DNA of 64,000 nt, from assembly GCA_963638105.1 (NCBI GenBank), contig CAVHPP010000010.1, forward strand, positions 5,521 through 69,520, read 5' to 3'. The notes under the pieces were generated by a model. That model saw nothing but the letters and a program-made list of their open reading frames with translations. It ran no database searches and had not been told where the DNA came from. Below are positions 1-8,257 of the stretch, piece after piece (the stretch's first letter is position 1; every line of letters starts with the position of its first letter). The position numbers and the translations under genes are program-made. This stretch comes from CAG-217 sp963638105 (GTDB taxonomy: Bacteria > Bacillota > Clostridia > Oscillospirales > Acutalibacteraceae).

Positions 1-480
1 GAGAGTATTTTGAATTTGGACGCCGGGCGACCGTTGACGGTGCGTCGGGCAGACAGCACGGTGAATTGGCCCAATTTGATGCGCAGCAACCTGTGCGGTG
101 CCTTGGCGGCACTGAAGGTGGGTATGGATATTCTCACCCAGGACGAGCAGGTGCCCTTGCAGCGAATTTACGGCCACGGTGGGTTCTTTACCACCCCGCA
201 GGTGGGGCAGCGGCTGCTGGCCTCCGCTTTGGCGGCGCCGGTGACTGTGATGGAGACAGCCGGTTCCGGTGGTCCCTGGGGTATGGCGCTGCTGGCGGCG
301 TATATGCTGCAGCGGCAGAACGGAGAGCGTTTGGCTGCCTTCCTGGAGCGGCAGGTGTTTGCCTGCTGTCAAACGGTGACGGTGGAGCCTACGGCGCAGG
401 ATGTGGCGGATTTTGACGCCTATATGCAAGCATTCCACGCAGCTCTGGACTTAGAGCGCCGGGCGGCAGAGGGAGAATAA
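1..480 (+). CDS. FGGY-family carbohydrate kinase, C-terminal part (5' end outside window)
   Basis: The reading frame is already open at base 1, so only about the last 159 residues are present. They match the C-terminal ATPase lobe of FGGY sugar kinases: a glycine-rich GHGGFF-TP stretch followed by GQRLLASAL, then PVTVMETAGSGGPWGMALLAAYM, the segment that closes the nucleotide site. FGGY kinases phosphorylate sugars such as ribulose or xylulose with ATP in the cytoplasm. The stop lies 6 bases before the next start, and that gene is an L-ribulose-5-phosphate 4-epimerase. An L-ribulokinase or L-xylulokinase role feeding that enzyme is therefore inferred. Substrate residues sit in the missing N-terminal half, so the sugar cannot be read here. 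The TTG at base 10 is not needed as a start. Confidence 0.85.
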   Translation, partial: ESILNLDAGRPLTVRRADSTVNWPNLMRSNLCGALAALKVGMDILTQDEQVPLQRIYGHGGFFTTPQVGQRLLASALAAPVTVMETAGSGGPWGMALLAAYMLQRQNGERLAAFLERQVFACCQTVTVEPTAQDVADFDAYMQAFHAALDLERRAAEGE

Positions 481-486
481 AAACAG

Positions 487-1188
487 ATGTTAGAAGCATT
501 AAAAGAACAAGTTTACCAAGCCAATATGGATCTGGTGCGCTACAATTTGGTAGTGCTCACCTGGGGCAATGTGTCGGCCATCGACCGGGAACAGGGGCTG
601 TTTGTCATAAAACCCTCCGGCGTGCCATATAGTGAATTGACCCCGGCGGATATGGTGGTCATGAACCTGGATGGCAACCGGGTAGAGGGGCAGCTGAACC
701 CCTCGTCCGACACCCCCACCCATTTGGCGTTATATAAGGCGTTCCCGGAGATCGGGGGCATTACCCACACCCATTCCTCCTGGGCCTGTGCGTGGGCACA
801 AGCCGGGCGGGACATACCGGCCTACGGCACCACCCACGCAGATTTTGCCTACGGCGATATACCCTGTGCCCGTGGCCTGACGGAAGAAGAAGTCAACACG
901 GCGTATGAGGCCAACACCGGTCGGGTGATTGTGGAGGAGTTCCGCCGTCGCGGACTGGATCCTAGGGCGTTCCCCGGTGTGCTGGTGCAGCGCCACGGTC
1001 CCTTTACCTGGGGCAAGAGCGCGGCCGCCTCTGTGGAGAACGCGCTGATCTTGGAAGAAATTGCCAAAATGGCCAGTCGTACCGAGCGCATTGCCGGGGA
1101 GCGGCCCATTGGAATTGAATCTTACCTGCTGGATAAGCATTACCTGCGCAAGCACGGTGCCAACGCTTATTACGGGCAGAAAAAATAA
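487..1188 (+). CDS. araD: L-ribulose-5-phosphate 4-epimerase
   Basis: Class II aldolase/epimerase-family enzyme interconverting L-ribulose 5-phosphate and D-xylulose 5-phosphate, which takes arabinose-type pentoses into the pentose phosphate pathway. All 233 residues are present, close to the family's usual length. The metal ligands of E. coli AraD are visible one position earlier: D75, H94 and H96 in THTHSSW, and H170 in QRHGPF. The catalytic pair matches as D119 (TTHAD) and Y228 in HGANAYYG. The phosphate-binding segments GNVSAID and KPSGVPY are intact. It follows the FGGY kinase with a 6-base gap, so the two are likely co-transcribed. No arabinose isomerase lies in the window; it may be upstream. 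Cytoplasmic, metal-dependent. Confidence 0.93.
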   Translation: MLEALKEQVYQANMDLVRYNLVVLTWGNVSAIDREQGLFVIKPSGVPYSELTPADMVVMNLDGNRVEGQLNPSSDTPTHLALYKAFPEIGGITHTHSSWACAWAQAGRDIPAYGTTHADFAYGDIPCARGLTEEEVNTAYEANTGRVIVEEFRRRGLDPRAFPGVLVQRHGPFTWGKSAAASVENALILEEIAKMASRTERIAGERPIGIESYLLDKHYLRKHGANAYYGQKK

Positions 1189-1208
1189 CAGAAAAGAGGA
1201 GAGTTCTT

Positions 1209-2639
1209 ATGAAAAAACTGTTTAGCCTTTCTTTGAGCTTGCTGATGCTCATTGCCTGCTCCCTGGGTACGGTATCAGCCTTTGCGGCAGAGGGGGAGGA
1301 GCCGACCCCCGTGGACTTGCGGGACTGCACAGTGACCTTGCAGTACGCTTCTGCTACCTACACCGGCAAGGCCCTGCGCCCCACGGTGAAGGTGCAGTAT
1401 AACGATACGGCCTTGGTTCAGGAGCAGGATTACAAGGTGCAGTACAGCGCCAATACCGCCTGCGGCACCGCCCAGGTAAAGGTGACCGGCACCGGCGATT
1501 ATACCGGTGCAGTGAGCCGCAGCTTTAAGATCCTGCCCGGTCGGGTGACCGGTATGTCCACCAGCCGGACCACCACCACCATTACCATTAATTGGAAGCA
1601 GGTGCCCGGCGCCGCCGTGTACCGGGTGTACCAGTCTGCCTCTGCAAACGGCAATTACAGCAAGGTTGCAACTGTCAGCGGCACCAGTGCCAAGATCAGC
1701 AAGCTGTCTGCCGGTAAAAAATACTACTTCAAGATCGCCGCTTGCGGCAAAAAGGACGGCTCTTACGCCGGTCCGCTCAGCGCGGTACTGAATACCGGCA
1801 CCCGTCCCTCCACCGTGACTATGAAGAGCGTGACCAAGTCCGGCACCAATTTGAAGATCCAGTGGAACAAGGTAACCTGCTCCGGCTATGAAGTGCGTTA
1901 CAGCACGGATAAGAAGATGAAAAAGGGCGTTAAGACGGTGAAGATCACCAAGTCCTCCGCCACTTCCATTACCATTAAGAAAATTAAAAAGGGCAGTACA
2001 TACTATGCCCAGGTGCGGGCGTACCTGTCCTTCCCCAACAAGGTGTACAACGGCAGTTACAGCAAGGTGACCAGCTCCAGCTACTCCAACCTGTATGCCA
2101 GCTATTCTTCCAAGTATGTGAACAATAAGGATCGCACCACCAATCTGCGCATTGCCAGCAAGGCCATTGACGGCACCGTGATCCAGCCGGGTCAGACCTT
2201 CTCCTTTAATAAGGTGGTGGGGCAGCGCACCAAGAGCCGTGGCTATAAAGAGGCCTATGTGTTCAGCGGCAGCGGCACGGTGATGGGCGTTGGCGGCGGT
2301 ATCTGCCAGGTGGCTTCCACCATGTTTAATACCGCACTGCTTGCCAATGTGTCTATTGTGGAGCGGCACCAGCACAGCCAGCGGGTTACCTATGTGCCCC
2401 TGGGTCGGGACGCAGCCATTATGTGGGGCTCTCAGGACTTTCGCTGGAAGAACAATACCGGTATGCCCATTAAGATCAAAATGAGCGTAAAGGACGGTAC
2501 CATCTCCTGCAAGTTCTACACCAGCAAGGAGGCAAAGCCTAAAAAGGTGAGTCTGAAAGTGACCCAGAGCGGCAAAAACTTTACCCTGCGCCGGTATGTA
2601 GGCGGCAAGGTAAATTACACCGCCAAGTCAAAATATTAA
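1209..2639 (+). CDS. Secreted VanW-domain protein with fibronectin-III-like repeats
   Basis: 476 residues with a clear signal peptide (MKK, a hydrophobic run of about 18 residues, cleavage near AFA-AEG at 27). Residues about 35-107 look like a bacterial surface beta-sandwich repeat. Residues about 110-195 and 200-290 resemble two fibronectin type III modules. The VanW domain occupies about 300-435, with the hallmark GGGICQVAST at 362-371 and the preceding GQTFSFN. VanW is found in vancomycin-resistance clusters and in many cell-envelope proteins, but its chemistry is not established. The protein is lysine/serine/threonine-rich and likely acts at or outside the cell wall. A good ribosome site (AGAGGAGAG) precedes the ATG. 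It is probably last in the operon with araD, since a strong hairpin terminator follows. No vanS/vanR or other resistance genes are nearby, so vancomycin resistance should not be inferred. Confidence 0.82.
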   Translation: MKKLFSLSLSLLMLIACSLGTVSAFAAEGEEPTPVDLRDCTVTLQYASATYTGKALRPTVKVQYNDTALVQEQDYKVQYSANTACGTAQVKVTGTGDYTGAVSRSFKILPGRVTGMSTSRTTTTITINWKQVPGAAVYRVYQSASANGNYSKVATVSGTSAKISKLSAGKKYYFKIAACGKKDGSYAGPLSAVLNTGTRPSTVTMKSVTKSGTNLKIQWNKVTCSGYEVRYSTDKKMKKGVKTVKITKSSATSITIKKIKKGSTYYAQVRAYLSFPNKVYNGSYSKVTSSSYSNLYASYSSKYVNNKDRTTNLRIASKAIDGTVIQPGQTFSFNKVVGQRTKSRGYKEAYVFSGSGTVMGVGGGICQVASTMFNTALLANVSIVERHQHSQRVTYVPLGRDAAIMWGSQDFRWKNNTGMPIKIKMSVKDGTISCKFYTSKEAKPKKVSLKVTQSGKNFTLRRYVGGKVNYTAKSKY

Positions 2640-2645
2640 AAAAAG

Positions 2646-2684
2646 AACGGCTATACCGATTTTTCGTCGGTACAGCCGTTTTTT
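2646..2684. terminator. Bidirectional hairpin terminator between the VanW gene and rnhA
   Basis: AACGGCTATACCGA pairs with TCGGTACAGCCGTT across a 7-base loop, with T-runs on the plus strand and A-rich sequence before it. It sits between the 3' ends of two convergent genes. Confidence 0.88.
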
Positions 2685-2717
2685 CGTCTGCCGGTTCGTA
2701 GTAGAATAGGGGCGCGC

Positions 2718-3155
2718 TTATTTGTGTTTGGTGTATTCCTGCACCGCCAGGGCGTCGCACCGCTCATTATAGGGGTGACCGGCGTGGCCCTTGACCCAGT
2801 TAAAGGTGACGGTGTGGGTCTGCAACAGGGGCAGCAACTGCTGCCACAGGTCAACATTCAGCGCCGGTTTGCCGTCTGCCTTGCGCCAGCCCTTGCGCTG
2901 CCAGCCGTAGACCCAGCCCTTGGTTACCGCGTCGCACACATATTTGGAGTCGGTGGTCAGGGTCACCAGGCAAGGTTCTCGCAAGGCTGCCAGGGCGCGG
3001 ATCACCGCCGTCAGCTCCATACGGTTGTTGGTGGTTTCCGCTTCATAGCCGCTCATTTCTTTTTCCGTACCGTTATACACCAGTACAGCGCCCCAGCCGC
3101 CTTTGCCCGGGTTGCCGGAGCAGGCGCCGTCGGTATAAATGCTCACTTTTTTCAT
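2718..3155 (-). CDS. rnhA: Ribonuclease HI
   Basis: Cleaves RNA in RNA-DNA hybrids. 145 residues from MKKVSIYTDGACSGNPG. The catalytic carboxylates line up as D9 (YTDG), E47 (RMEL), D69 (TTDS) and D134 (RCDAL), with the catalytic-loop histidine H124 (KGHAGH). The segment with WQRKGWR resembles the basic handle of the E. coli enzyme. The frame extends upstream to base 3197, but that extension runs through the predicted promoter, and the ATG at 3155 has a GAGG site 8 bases before it, so the shorter form is chosen. It stands alone on the minus strand. Together with rnhB further on, the cell has both RNase H classes. Confidence 0.93.
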   Translation of the reverse strand: MKKVSIYTDGACSGNPGKGGWGAVLVYNGTEKEMSGYEAETTNNRMELTAVIRALAALREPCLVTLTTDSKYVCDAVTKGWVYGWQRKGWRKADGKPALNVDLWQQLLPLLQTHTVTFNWVKGHAGHPYNERCDALAVQEYTKHK

Positions 3156-3175
3156 AAATATTACCTCGCCGGGAT

Positions 3176-3204
3176 ATTTTAGCACGCTTTGTGGCAATAA
3201 TCAA
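3176..3204 (-). promoter_or_regulatory. Sigma-A-type promoter for rnhA
   Basis: On the minus strand TTGATT (3204-3199), a 17-base spacer and TAAAAT (3181-3176). Transcription would begin just before the ATG at 3155, which supports that start. Confidence 0.7.
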
Positions 3205-3242
3205 TACAGCGTGGCAAAATCCGTACACCGGGCCGGGACCAC

Positions 3243-3271
3243 TTGACATTTGGCGTTATTTATTTTATGAT
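3243..3271 (+). promoter_or_regulatory. Sigma-A promoter for the RNase J operon
   Basis: Consensus TTGACA at 3243-3248, exact 17-base spacer, TATGAT at 3266-3271. It lies in AT-rich DNA 55 bases ahead of the RNase J start. Confidence 0.85.
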
Positions 3272-3325
3272 ATATGCAATTTGTGATGTTCGGAAAACTA
3301 TATTTAACAGGAGGAATCAAATCGA

Positions 3326-5098
3326 ATGATCAATCAGAATAAGTCTGACGGTAAGGCTGCTTCCGGAAAACGGAATTCCAAGAAGCGCTACACATACCGC
3401 AGACCGGTAAAGAAAGGCGCTCCGCGGCAGAAAAAGCCGGAGGAGTCTGTTCATATTGCATTTTTAGGCGGTATGAATGAGATCGGCAAGAACATGACCC
3501 TTTATGAATACAAGGACGATATGTTCATTGTGGATTGCGGTCTGGCGTTCCCTACATCGGATCTGCCGGGCGTGGACTTGGTGATCCCGGACTTTACCTA
3601 TGTAGAAAAAAACAGACACAAAATCAAGGGCGTGTTGGTGACCCACGGCCACGAGGATCATATCGGCGGCCTGGCATTTCTGCTCAAGCGGATCAATGTG
3701 CCCATCTATGCCACCAAGCTGACCATCGGCCTGATCCAGGGCAAGCTCAAGGAGCACGGTCTGCTGAACAAGGCCAAGCTGGTGGAAATTCGCCCCCGGG
3801 ACAACATCACTCTGGGTGCCTTTAATATTGAATTTATCCATGTGAACCACTCCATTCCGGACGCGGTAGGCCTTGCCATCCGCTGTCCGGCAGGCGTGAT
3901 TATCCAAACCGGCGACTTTAAGATCGACACCACCCCGGTAGACGGAGATATGATCGACCTGGCTCGCTTCGCCGAGTATGGCAAAAAGGGCGTTTTGGCA
4001 CTGCTTTCCGATTCCACAAATGCAGAGCGCCCCGGCTATACCATGAGCGAGCGCAAGGTGGGCGAGAGCTTTGAGCAGCTGTTCCGCAAGGCGCACAACA
4101 AGCGCATTGTGGTGGCAACCTTTGCCTCCAATATCCACCGGGTGCAGCAGATTATTGATGTGGCCCAGACCAGAGGGCGTAAAGTGGCCGTGACCGGCCG
4201 CAGCTTGGAAAATTTGGTCCAGGTGGGCCAGGATCTGGGTTACCTGAATGTGCCGGAGAATATTCTCATTCCCATTGACGCCATTAAGCGTTACCCGGAC
4301 GATAAGCTGGTGATTATTACCACCGGCAGCCAGGGCGAGCCCATGTCCGCCTTGACTCGGATTGCCTTTGGCGAGCACCGCAAGGTAAATATCGGTCCCA
4401 ACGACTATGTGATCATTTCCGCCACGCCCATACCCGGCAACGAGAAGATGGTGGGCAATGTGGTCAACGAGCTGATGAAGCACAATGTAGAGGTGATCTA
4501 CGAAAAGATGTACGAGGTGCATGTCAGCGGCCACGCCTGTCAGGAAGAGCTGAAATTGATGATGGGTATTGTTAAGCCTCAGTATTTCATTCCCGTGCAC
4601 GGCGAGCAAAAGCACCTGCAAAAGCACGCCGGCCTGGCTATGTCCATGGGCTATGATATGAAGCACATTTACCTGGGCAATATCGGCGAAAAAATCTCGC
4701 TGAGCAAGACGGAGATGAAGCAGATCGAGACTGTGCCCGCCGGTGAAGTGTATGTAGACGGCTTGGGTGTAGGCGATGTGGGCAATATTGTTTTGAACGA
4801 CCGTAAGCATCTGTCACAGGACGGCATTATCATTGTGGTGGCCACCCTGGACGCGGAGACCGGTGATGTGGTCAGCGGCCCGGATGTGGTGTCCCGCGGG
4901 TTTGTCTATGTGAAGGAGAACGAGGACCTGATGAACAAGGCTCGCGATTTGGCTTGCCATGTGATTTACGATTACTATGATGTGAAGGGTCGGGACTGGA
5001 ACACCGTCAAGTCCAAGCTGCGGGATGAAATCTCCCACCTGATGTATGAAAAGACCAAGCGCAGCCCCATGGTGCTGCCCATTTTGATGGAGATTTAA
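3326..5098 (+). CDS. rnj: Ribonuclease J
   Basis: Metallo-beta-lactamase/beta-CASP RNase with 5'-3' exonuclease and endonuclease activity, central to mRNA decay and rRNA maturation in Firmicutes. 590 residues. A basic N-terminal extension of about 40 residues (many K/R) is followed by the catalytic domain, with the zinc motif HGHEDH at 107-112, GDFKID further on, and the beta-CASP region with GRSLENL and TGSQGEP. The late HVSGHA segment supplies a further metal ligand. The C-terminal domain ends in PILMEI. A strong AGGAGG precedes the ATG. RplI follows after 10 bases, so the genes share the promoter at 3243. Only one RNase J is in the window; whether it acts as J1, J2 or both is not decidable. 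The basic extension probably helps RNA binding (inference). Confidence 0.94.
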   Translation: MINQNKSDGKAASGKRNSKKRYTYRRPVKKGAPRQKKPEESVHIAFLGGMNEIGKNMTLYEYKDDMFIVDCGLAFPTSDLPGVDLVIPDFTYVEKNRHKIKGVLVTHGHEDHIGGLAFLLKRINVPIYATKLTIGLIQGKLKEHGLLNKAKLVEIRPRDNITLGAFNIEFIHVNHSIPDAVGLAIRCPAGVIIQTGDFKIDTTPVDGDMIDLARFAEYGKKGVLALLSDSTNAERPGYTMSERKVGESFEQLFRKAHNKRIVVATFASNIHRVQQIIDVAQTRGRKVAVTGRSLENLVQVGQDLGYLNVPENILIPIDAIKRYPDDKLVIITTGSQGEPMSALTRIAFGEHRKVNIGPNDYVIISATPIPGNEKMVGNVVNELMKHNVEVIYEKMYEVHVSGHACQEELKLMMGIVKPQYFIPVHGEQKHLQKHAGLAMSMGYDMKHIYLGNIGEKISLSKTEMKQIETVPAGEVYVDGLGVGDVGNIVLNDRKHLSQDGIIIVVATLDAETGDVVSGPDVVSRGFVYVKENEDLMNKARDLACHVIYDYYDVKGRDWNTVKSKLRDEISHLMYEKTKRSPMVLPILMEI

Positions 5099-5108
5099 GG
5101 AGAAGCGT

Positions 5109-5552
5109 ATGAAAGTCATTTTGAAACAAGATGTAAAAGCGCTGGGCAAAAAGGGCGATTTAGTAAACGCCTCGGACGGCTACGCCCGCAACTTTCTCTT
5201 TCCCAAGGGGTTGGCGGTAGAGGCCAATGCCACCGCTATGAACGAGTTTAACTCCAAGGAAACGGCCAAGAAGTTCCATAAAGCCGAGGAAGTGAAAGCG
5301 GCCACCGCCGACGCACAGAAACTGGAGGGCAAGACCTTTCAGCTGAGAGCCAAGGCCGGCGCCAACGGCAAACTGTTCGGCTCCGTCACCTCAAAGGATG
5401 TGGCGGCGCAGATCAAAAAGGATCTGGGCGTGGAGATCGACAAGCGCAAGATCGTGATGGATGACATCAAGACCTTTGGTACCGTACAGGCAGAAGTGAA
5501 AGTCTATGCCGGAATCACGGCAAAGATCTTTGTACAGGTGACCGAGGCATAA
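5109..5552 (+). CDS. rplI: 50S ribosomal protein L9
   Basis: 147 residues, normal length. The N-terminal rRNA-binding domain is recognisable by MKVILKQDVKALGKKGD, then VNASDGYARNFLFPKGLA. A connecting helix rich in K/E/A leads to the C-terminal domain with GKLFGSVTSKDVA. L9 binds 23S rRNA near the L1 stalk and influences frame maintenance. It is placed between RNase J and the replicative helicase; rplI-dnaB adjacency is common in Firmicutes. GGAGAAG directly upstream is the ribosome site. Confidence 0.96.
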   Translation: MKVILKQDVKALGKKGDLVNASDGYARNFLFPKGLAVEANATAMNEFNSKETAKKFHKAEEVKAATADAQKLEGKTFQLRAKAGANGKLFGSVTSKDVAAQIKKDLGVEIDKRKIVMDDIKTFGTVQAEVKVYAGITAKIFVQVTEA

Positions 5553-5583
5553 GAGATCCCAACCAACATAAACGGTGATGAAA

Positions 5584-6957
5584 ATGGCGGAAGCAACAAC
5601 GACCGGCGGCGTAGCGCTGCCGTACAATTTAGAGGCGGAACAAAGCGTACTTGGCTGTATTCTGCTGAACTCCGGCTGTATGGAGGAGGTGCTGATGCAC
5701 CTGAAGGCAGAGAGCTTTTATTTGCCGCAGCACCGAGCTATCTTTGGTGCCATGCTGTCCATGTACACCTCTTCTCAGGCCAATATTGACCCGGTGCTGA
5801 TTGCCGATGTGCTGGCCAAAGAAGGGCATTACGATGTGGCAGGCGGCAGGGAATACCTGGTGCAGTTGGCAAACAGTGTGCCCTCTACGGCCAATGTAGC
5901 CAGCTATGCCAAGATCGTGAAGGAGCAGTTTTATCTTCGGACCCTGATCCAAACGGCCCGGGAGATTATGGACGATGCGGCCAGCGGTGAGGGCGACGCC
6001 TCCTCTATCTTAGACGCGGCAGAGCAGAAGATCTATGACATTCGCCAGGGTAAGGACACCGGCGGCCCCACCAAGGTCAGCGAAGTGATCGTTAACGGCG
6101 TGTACGACCGCCTGGGCAAGCTCACCGGCGAGGATAAAGAAAAATATAAGGGCATTCCCACCGGCTTCGGTCTGCTGGATACTTACATCACCGGCCTGAA
6201 TAAGTCGGACTTTATCCTGATCGGCGCCCGCCCGGCTATGGGTAAGACCAGTTTTGCCCTGAACCTGGCGTCCAATGTGTCCATGATGGCGCGCAAAAAG
6301 TGCGTGTTCTTTAGCTTGGAAATGACCAAGGAGCAGCTGGCGGAGCGTTTGCTGGCGTCCCAAGCCGGTGTGTCCAGCCATAAGCTGCGTACCGGCGAGT
6401 TGGACAACGACGAGTGGGTGCGCCTGGGCAATGCTGCCGGTCAGTTTAATGATGTTGAGTTGTATTTGGACGATACTTCCTCTATTACCGTGCCGGAGAT
6501 CAAGTCCCGGGTGCGGCGAATGAAGGATGTGGATGTGATTATGATCGACTATCTGGGCTTGATCAAATCCGCCACCCGCAAGGAGAACCGTGTGCAGGAG
6601 GTGTCCGAGATTACCCGCCAGCTGAAAATGCTGGCTAAGGACCTGATGATCCCGGTGATCTGCTGCGCCCAGTTGGCCCGTAGTACCGAGGGGCGAGGCA
6701 AGAGCCATAAGCCCCAGCTGTCCGACCTGCGAGAGTCCGGCTCCATTGAGCAGGACGCGGATATTGTGATGTTCCTCTACCGTGAGGACTACTATCGCAG
6801 CGAGGTGGACGAGGACAAGCAGGACGACATTGACGAGAACCATACGGAGCTGATTGTGGCCAAGAACCGCCACGGCGCTACCGGCACCATTGAGATGACC
6901 TTTGACAAGGAATTCACCCGCTTCCGTGCGGTGGACAAGACAGCCAATGCATTCTGA
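5584..6957 (+). CDS. dnaB: Replicative DNA helicase (DnaB family)
   Basis: Hexameric 5'-3' helicase that unwinds the replication fork and loads primase (called dnaC in Bacillus). The N-terminal domain starts ALPYNLEAEQSVLGCIL. The RecA-like motor has the Walker A motif GARPAMGKTSF, the Walker B region DVIMIDYLGL, and DLRESGSIEQDADIVMFLYR, followed by the arginine-finger region VAKNRHG. Three starts are possible (GTG 5575, ATG 5578, ATG 5584). The last is chosen because GGTGAT, the 3' part of the full anti-SD match, lies just before it with good spacing. Its 3' end overlaps tilS by 11 bases, which suggests translational coupling. Confidence 0.93.
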   Translation: MAEATTTGGVALPYNLEAEQSVLGCILLNSGCMEEVLMHLKAESFYLPQHRAIFGAMLSMYTSSQANIDPVLIADVLAKEGHYDVAGGREYLVQLANSVPSTANVASYAKIVKEQFYLRTLIQTAREIMDDAASGEGDASSILDAAEQKIYDIRQGKDTGGPTKVSEVIVNGVYDRLGKLTGEDKEKYKGIPTGFGLLDTYITGLNKSDFILIGARPAMGKTSFALNLASNVSMMARKKCVFFSLEMTKEQLAERLLASQAGVSSHKLRTGELDNDEWVRLGNAAGQFNDVELYLDDTSSITVPEIKSRVRRMKDVDVIMIDYLGLIKSATRKENRVQEVSEITRQLKMLAKDLMIPVICCAQLARSTEGRGKSHKPQLSDLRESGSIEQDADIVMFLYREDYYRSEVDEDKQDDIDENHTELIVAKNRHGATGTIEMTFDKEFTRFRAVDKTANAF

Positions 6958-8254
6958 TTTGTTTGACCGGATGGACCGGACGGTAACGGAACACAATATG
7001 CTGCGCCCGGGGGACCGGGTGGTGGCAGCCGTGTCCGGCGGGGCAGACTCCATGTTCTTGCTGCACTACCTGCTCAGCCGCAGGGAACGGTGGCAACTGG
7101 AAATCACCGTCGCCCATGTGGAGCACGGTATTCGGGGCGAAAACTCCCGGGCGGACGCTGCCTTTGTGCGGGATTTTTGCGCCCGGCAGCATTTGTCTTA
7201 TTTTGAAAAAGCAATCGACGCACTCGGAGAGGCCAAGGCTGCCGGTATGGGCGTTGAGGCTTATGCCCGGCAAGCGCGGTACGCCTTTTTTCAGTCGTTG
7301 GACTGTGATCGGATCGCCACGGCGCACACTCTGTCGGATTCTGTGGAAACCATGCTGTTTCGCTTGGCTCGGGGCACCGGGCTGCGAGGACTCACCGGCA
7401 TTGCGCCGGTGCGAGGCAAGATCATTCGCCCGTTGCTGGACTGCACCGGAGAGGAAGTGCGGGCGGCGTGCACGGCGCTGCATATCGACTATCGGATAGA
7501 TGAGAGCAACGCCGATGAGCGGTACAGCCGCAATGCCATTCGCCATACGCTGGTGCCGGATTTTGACCGGGTGCACCCGGGCTTTATGCAAAATGCTGCT
7601 CGTACCATGGCGCATTTGCAGGCGGACGAAGCCTATTTGCAGACCCAGGCTGCCGAACTGTTACAGGCGGCAAGAACTTTAAGCGGCTTGCAAACGGCGG
7701 TACTTACTGCCGCACCGCTGTCTTTGCGCCGCCGAGCCCTGACCGCTTACCTGGAAGAAAAGCACTTCCCGGTGGACGCGCTGCACTTGGCGCAGCTGGA
7801 CGATTTGCTGCAAAGCGGCGGTCGGTTGCAGTTGCCCGGCGGATTTGCTTATGTGCAGCGTGGGGTACTGACTCTGGAAGCGGCAGGTGCGCCACTGGCG
7901 GCAGCAATCGCTTATGAACAGATTGTGGTATCTGTTGCGGAATTTTTAACGATTCGTGAATTATCGCAAATAAAAATTGATTTTTATTGCGACTATGATA
8001 AAATAACAGGCAGTGTTCGCTTTCGGCAGCGGCAGGCAGGGGATCGCATTTCTCCCGCCAGTCGCGGGTGCAGCAAATCGCTGAAGAAGCTCTATTGCGA
8101 ATACCGCGTGCCCCAAAGTCGGCGCGCTCTGCCCCTGGTGGCGGAGGACGATCTGGGGATCATCGCCGTGGCAGGCTGCTGCTGCGATCAGCGCGTAGGG
8201 GTGGACGCCACCACCCGGCGTGTGCTTTATGTAGTTTCCCATACGGAGGACTGA
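6947..8254 (+). CDS. tilS: tRNA(Ile)-lysidine synthase
   Basis: Adds lysine to the wobble cytidine of the CAU-anticodon tRNA-Ile so that it reads AUA. The N-terminal PP-loop ATPase shows VVAAVSGGADSMFLLHYL, and the family segments AHVEHGIRG and ATAHTLSDSVETMLFRLARGTG are intact. The C-terminal domain contains VRFRQRQAGDRISPA. The protein has 435 residues from the ATG that overlaps the end of dnaB; the frame also runs further upstream inside dnaB but without a family match. FtsH follows after 3 bases. In many Firmicutes hpt lies between tilS and ftsH, but it is absent here. Confidence 0.92.
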   Translation: MHSDLFDRMDRTVTEHNMLRPGDRVVAAVSGGADSMFLLHYLLSRRERWQLEITVAHVEHGIRGENSRADAAFVRDFCARQHLSYFEKAIDALGEAKAAGMGVEAYARQARYAFFQSLDCDRIATAHTLSDSVETMLFRLARGTGLRGLTGIAPVRGKIIRPLLDCTGEEVRAACTALHIDYRIDESNADERYSRNAIRHTLVPDFDRVHPGFMQNAARTMAHLQADEAYLQTQAAELLQAARTLSGLQTAVLTAAPLSLRRRALTAYLEEKHFPVDALHLAQLDDLLQSGGRLQLPGGFAYVQRGVLTLEAAGAPLAAAIAYEQIVVSVAEFLTIRELSQIKIDFYCDYDKITGSVRFRQRQAGDRISPASRGCSKSLKKLYCEYRVPQSRRALPLVAEDDLGIIAVAGCCCDQRVGVDATTRRVLYVVSHTED

Positions 8255-8257
8255 TAG

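Noticed and set aside
1209..2639. Vancomycin resistance determinant
   Set aside because: A VanW domain alone does not confer resistance, and no vanH, vanA/B, vanX, vanS or vanR is near.
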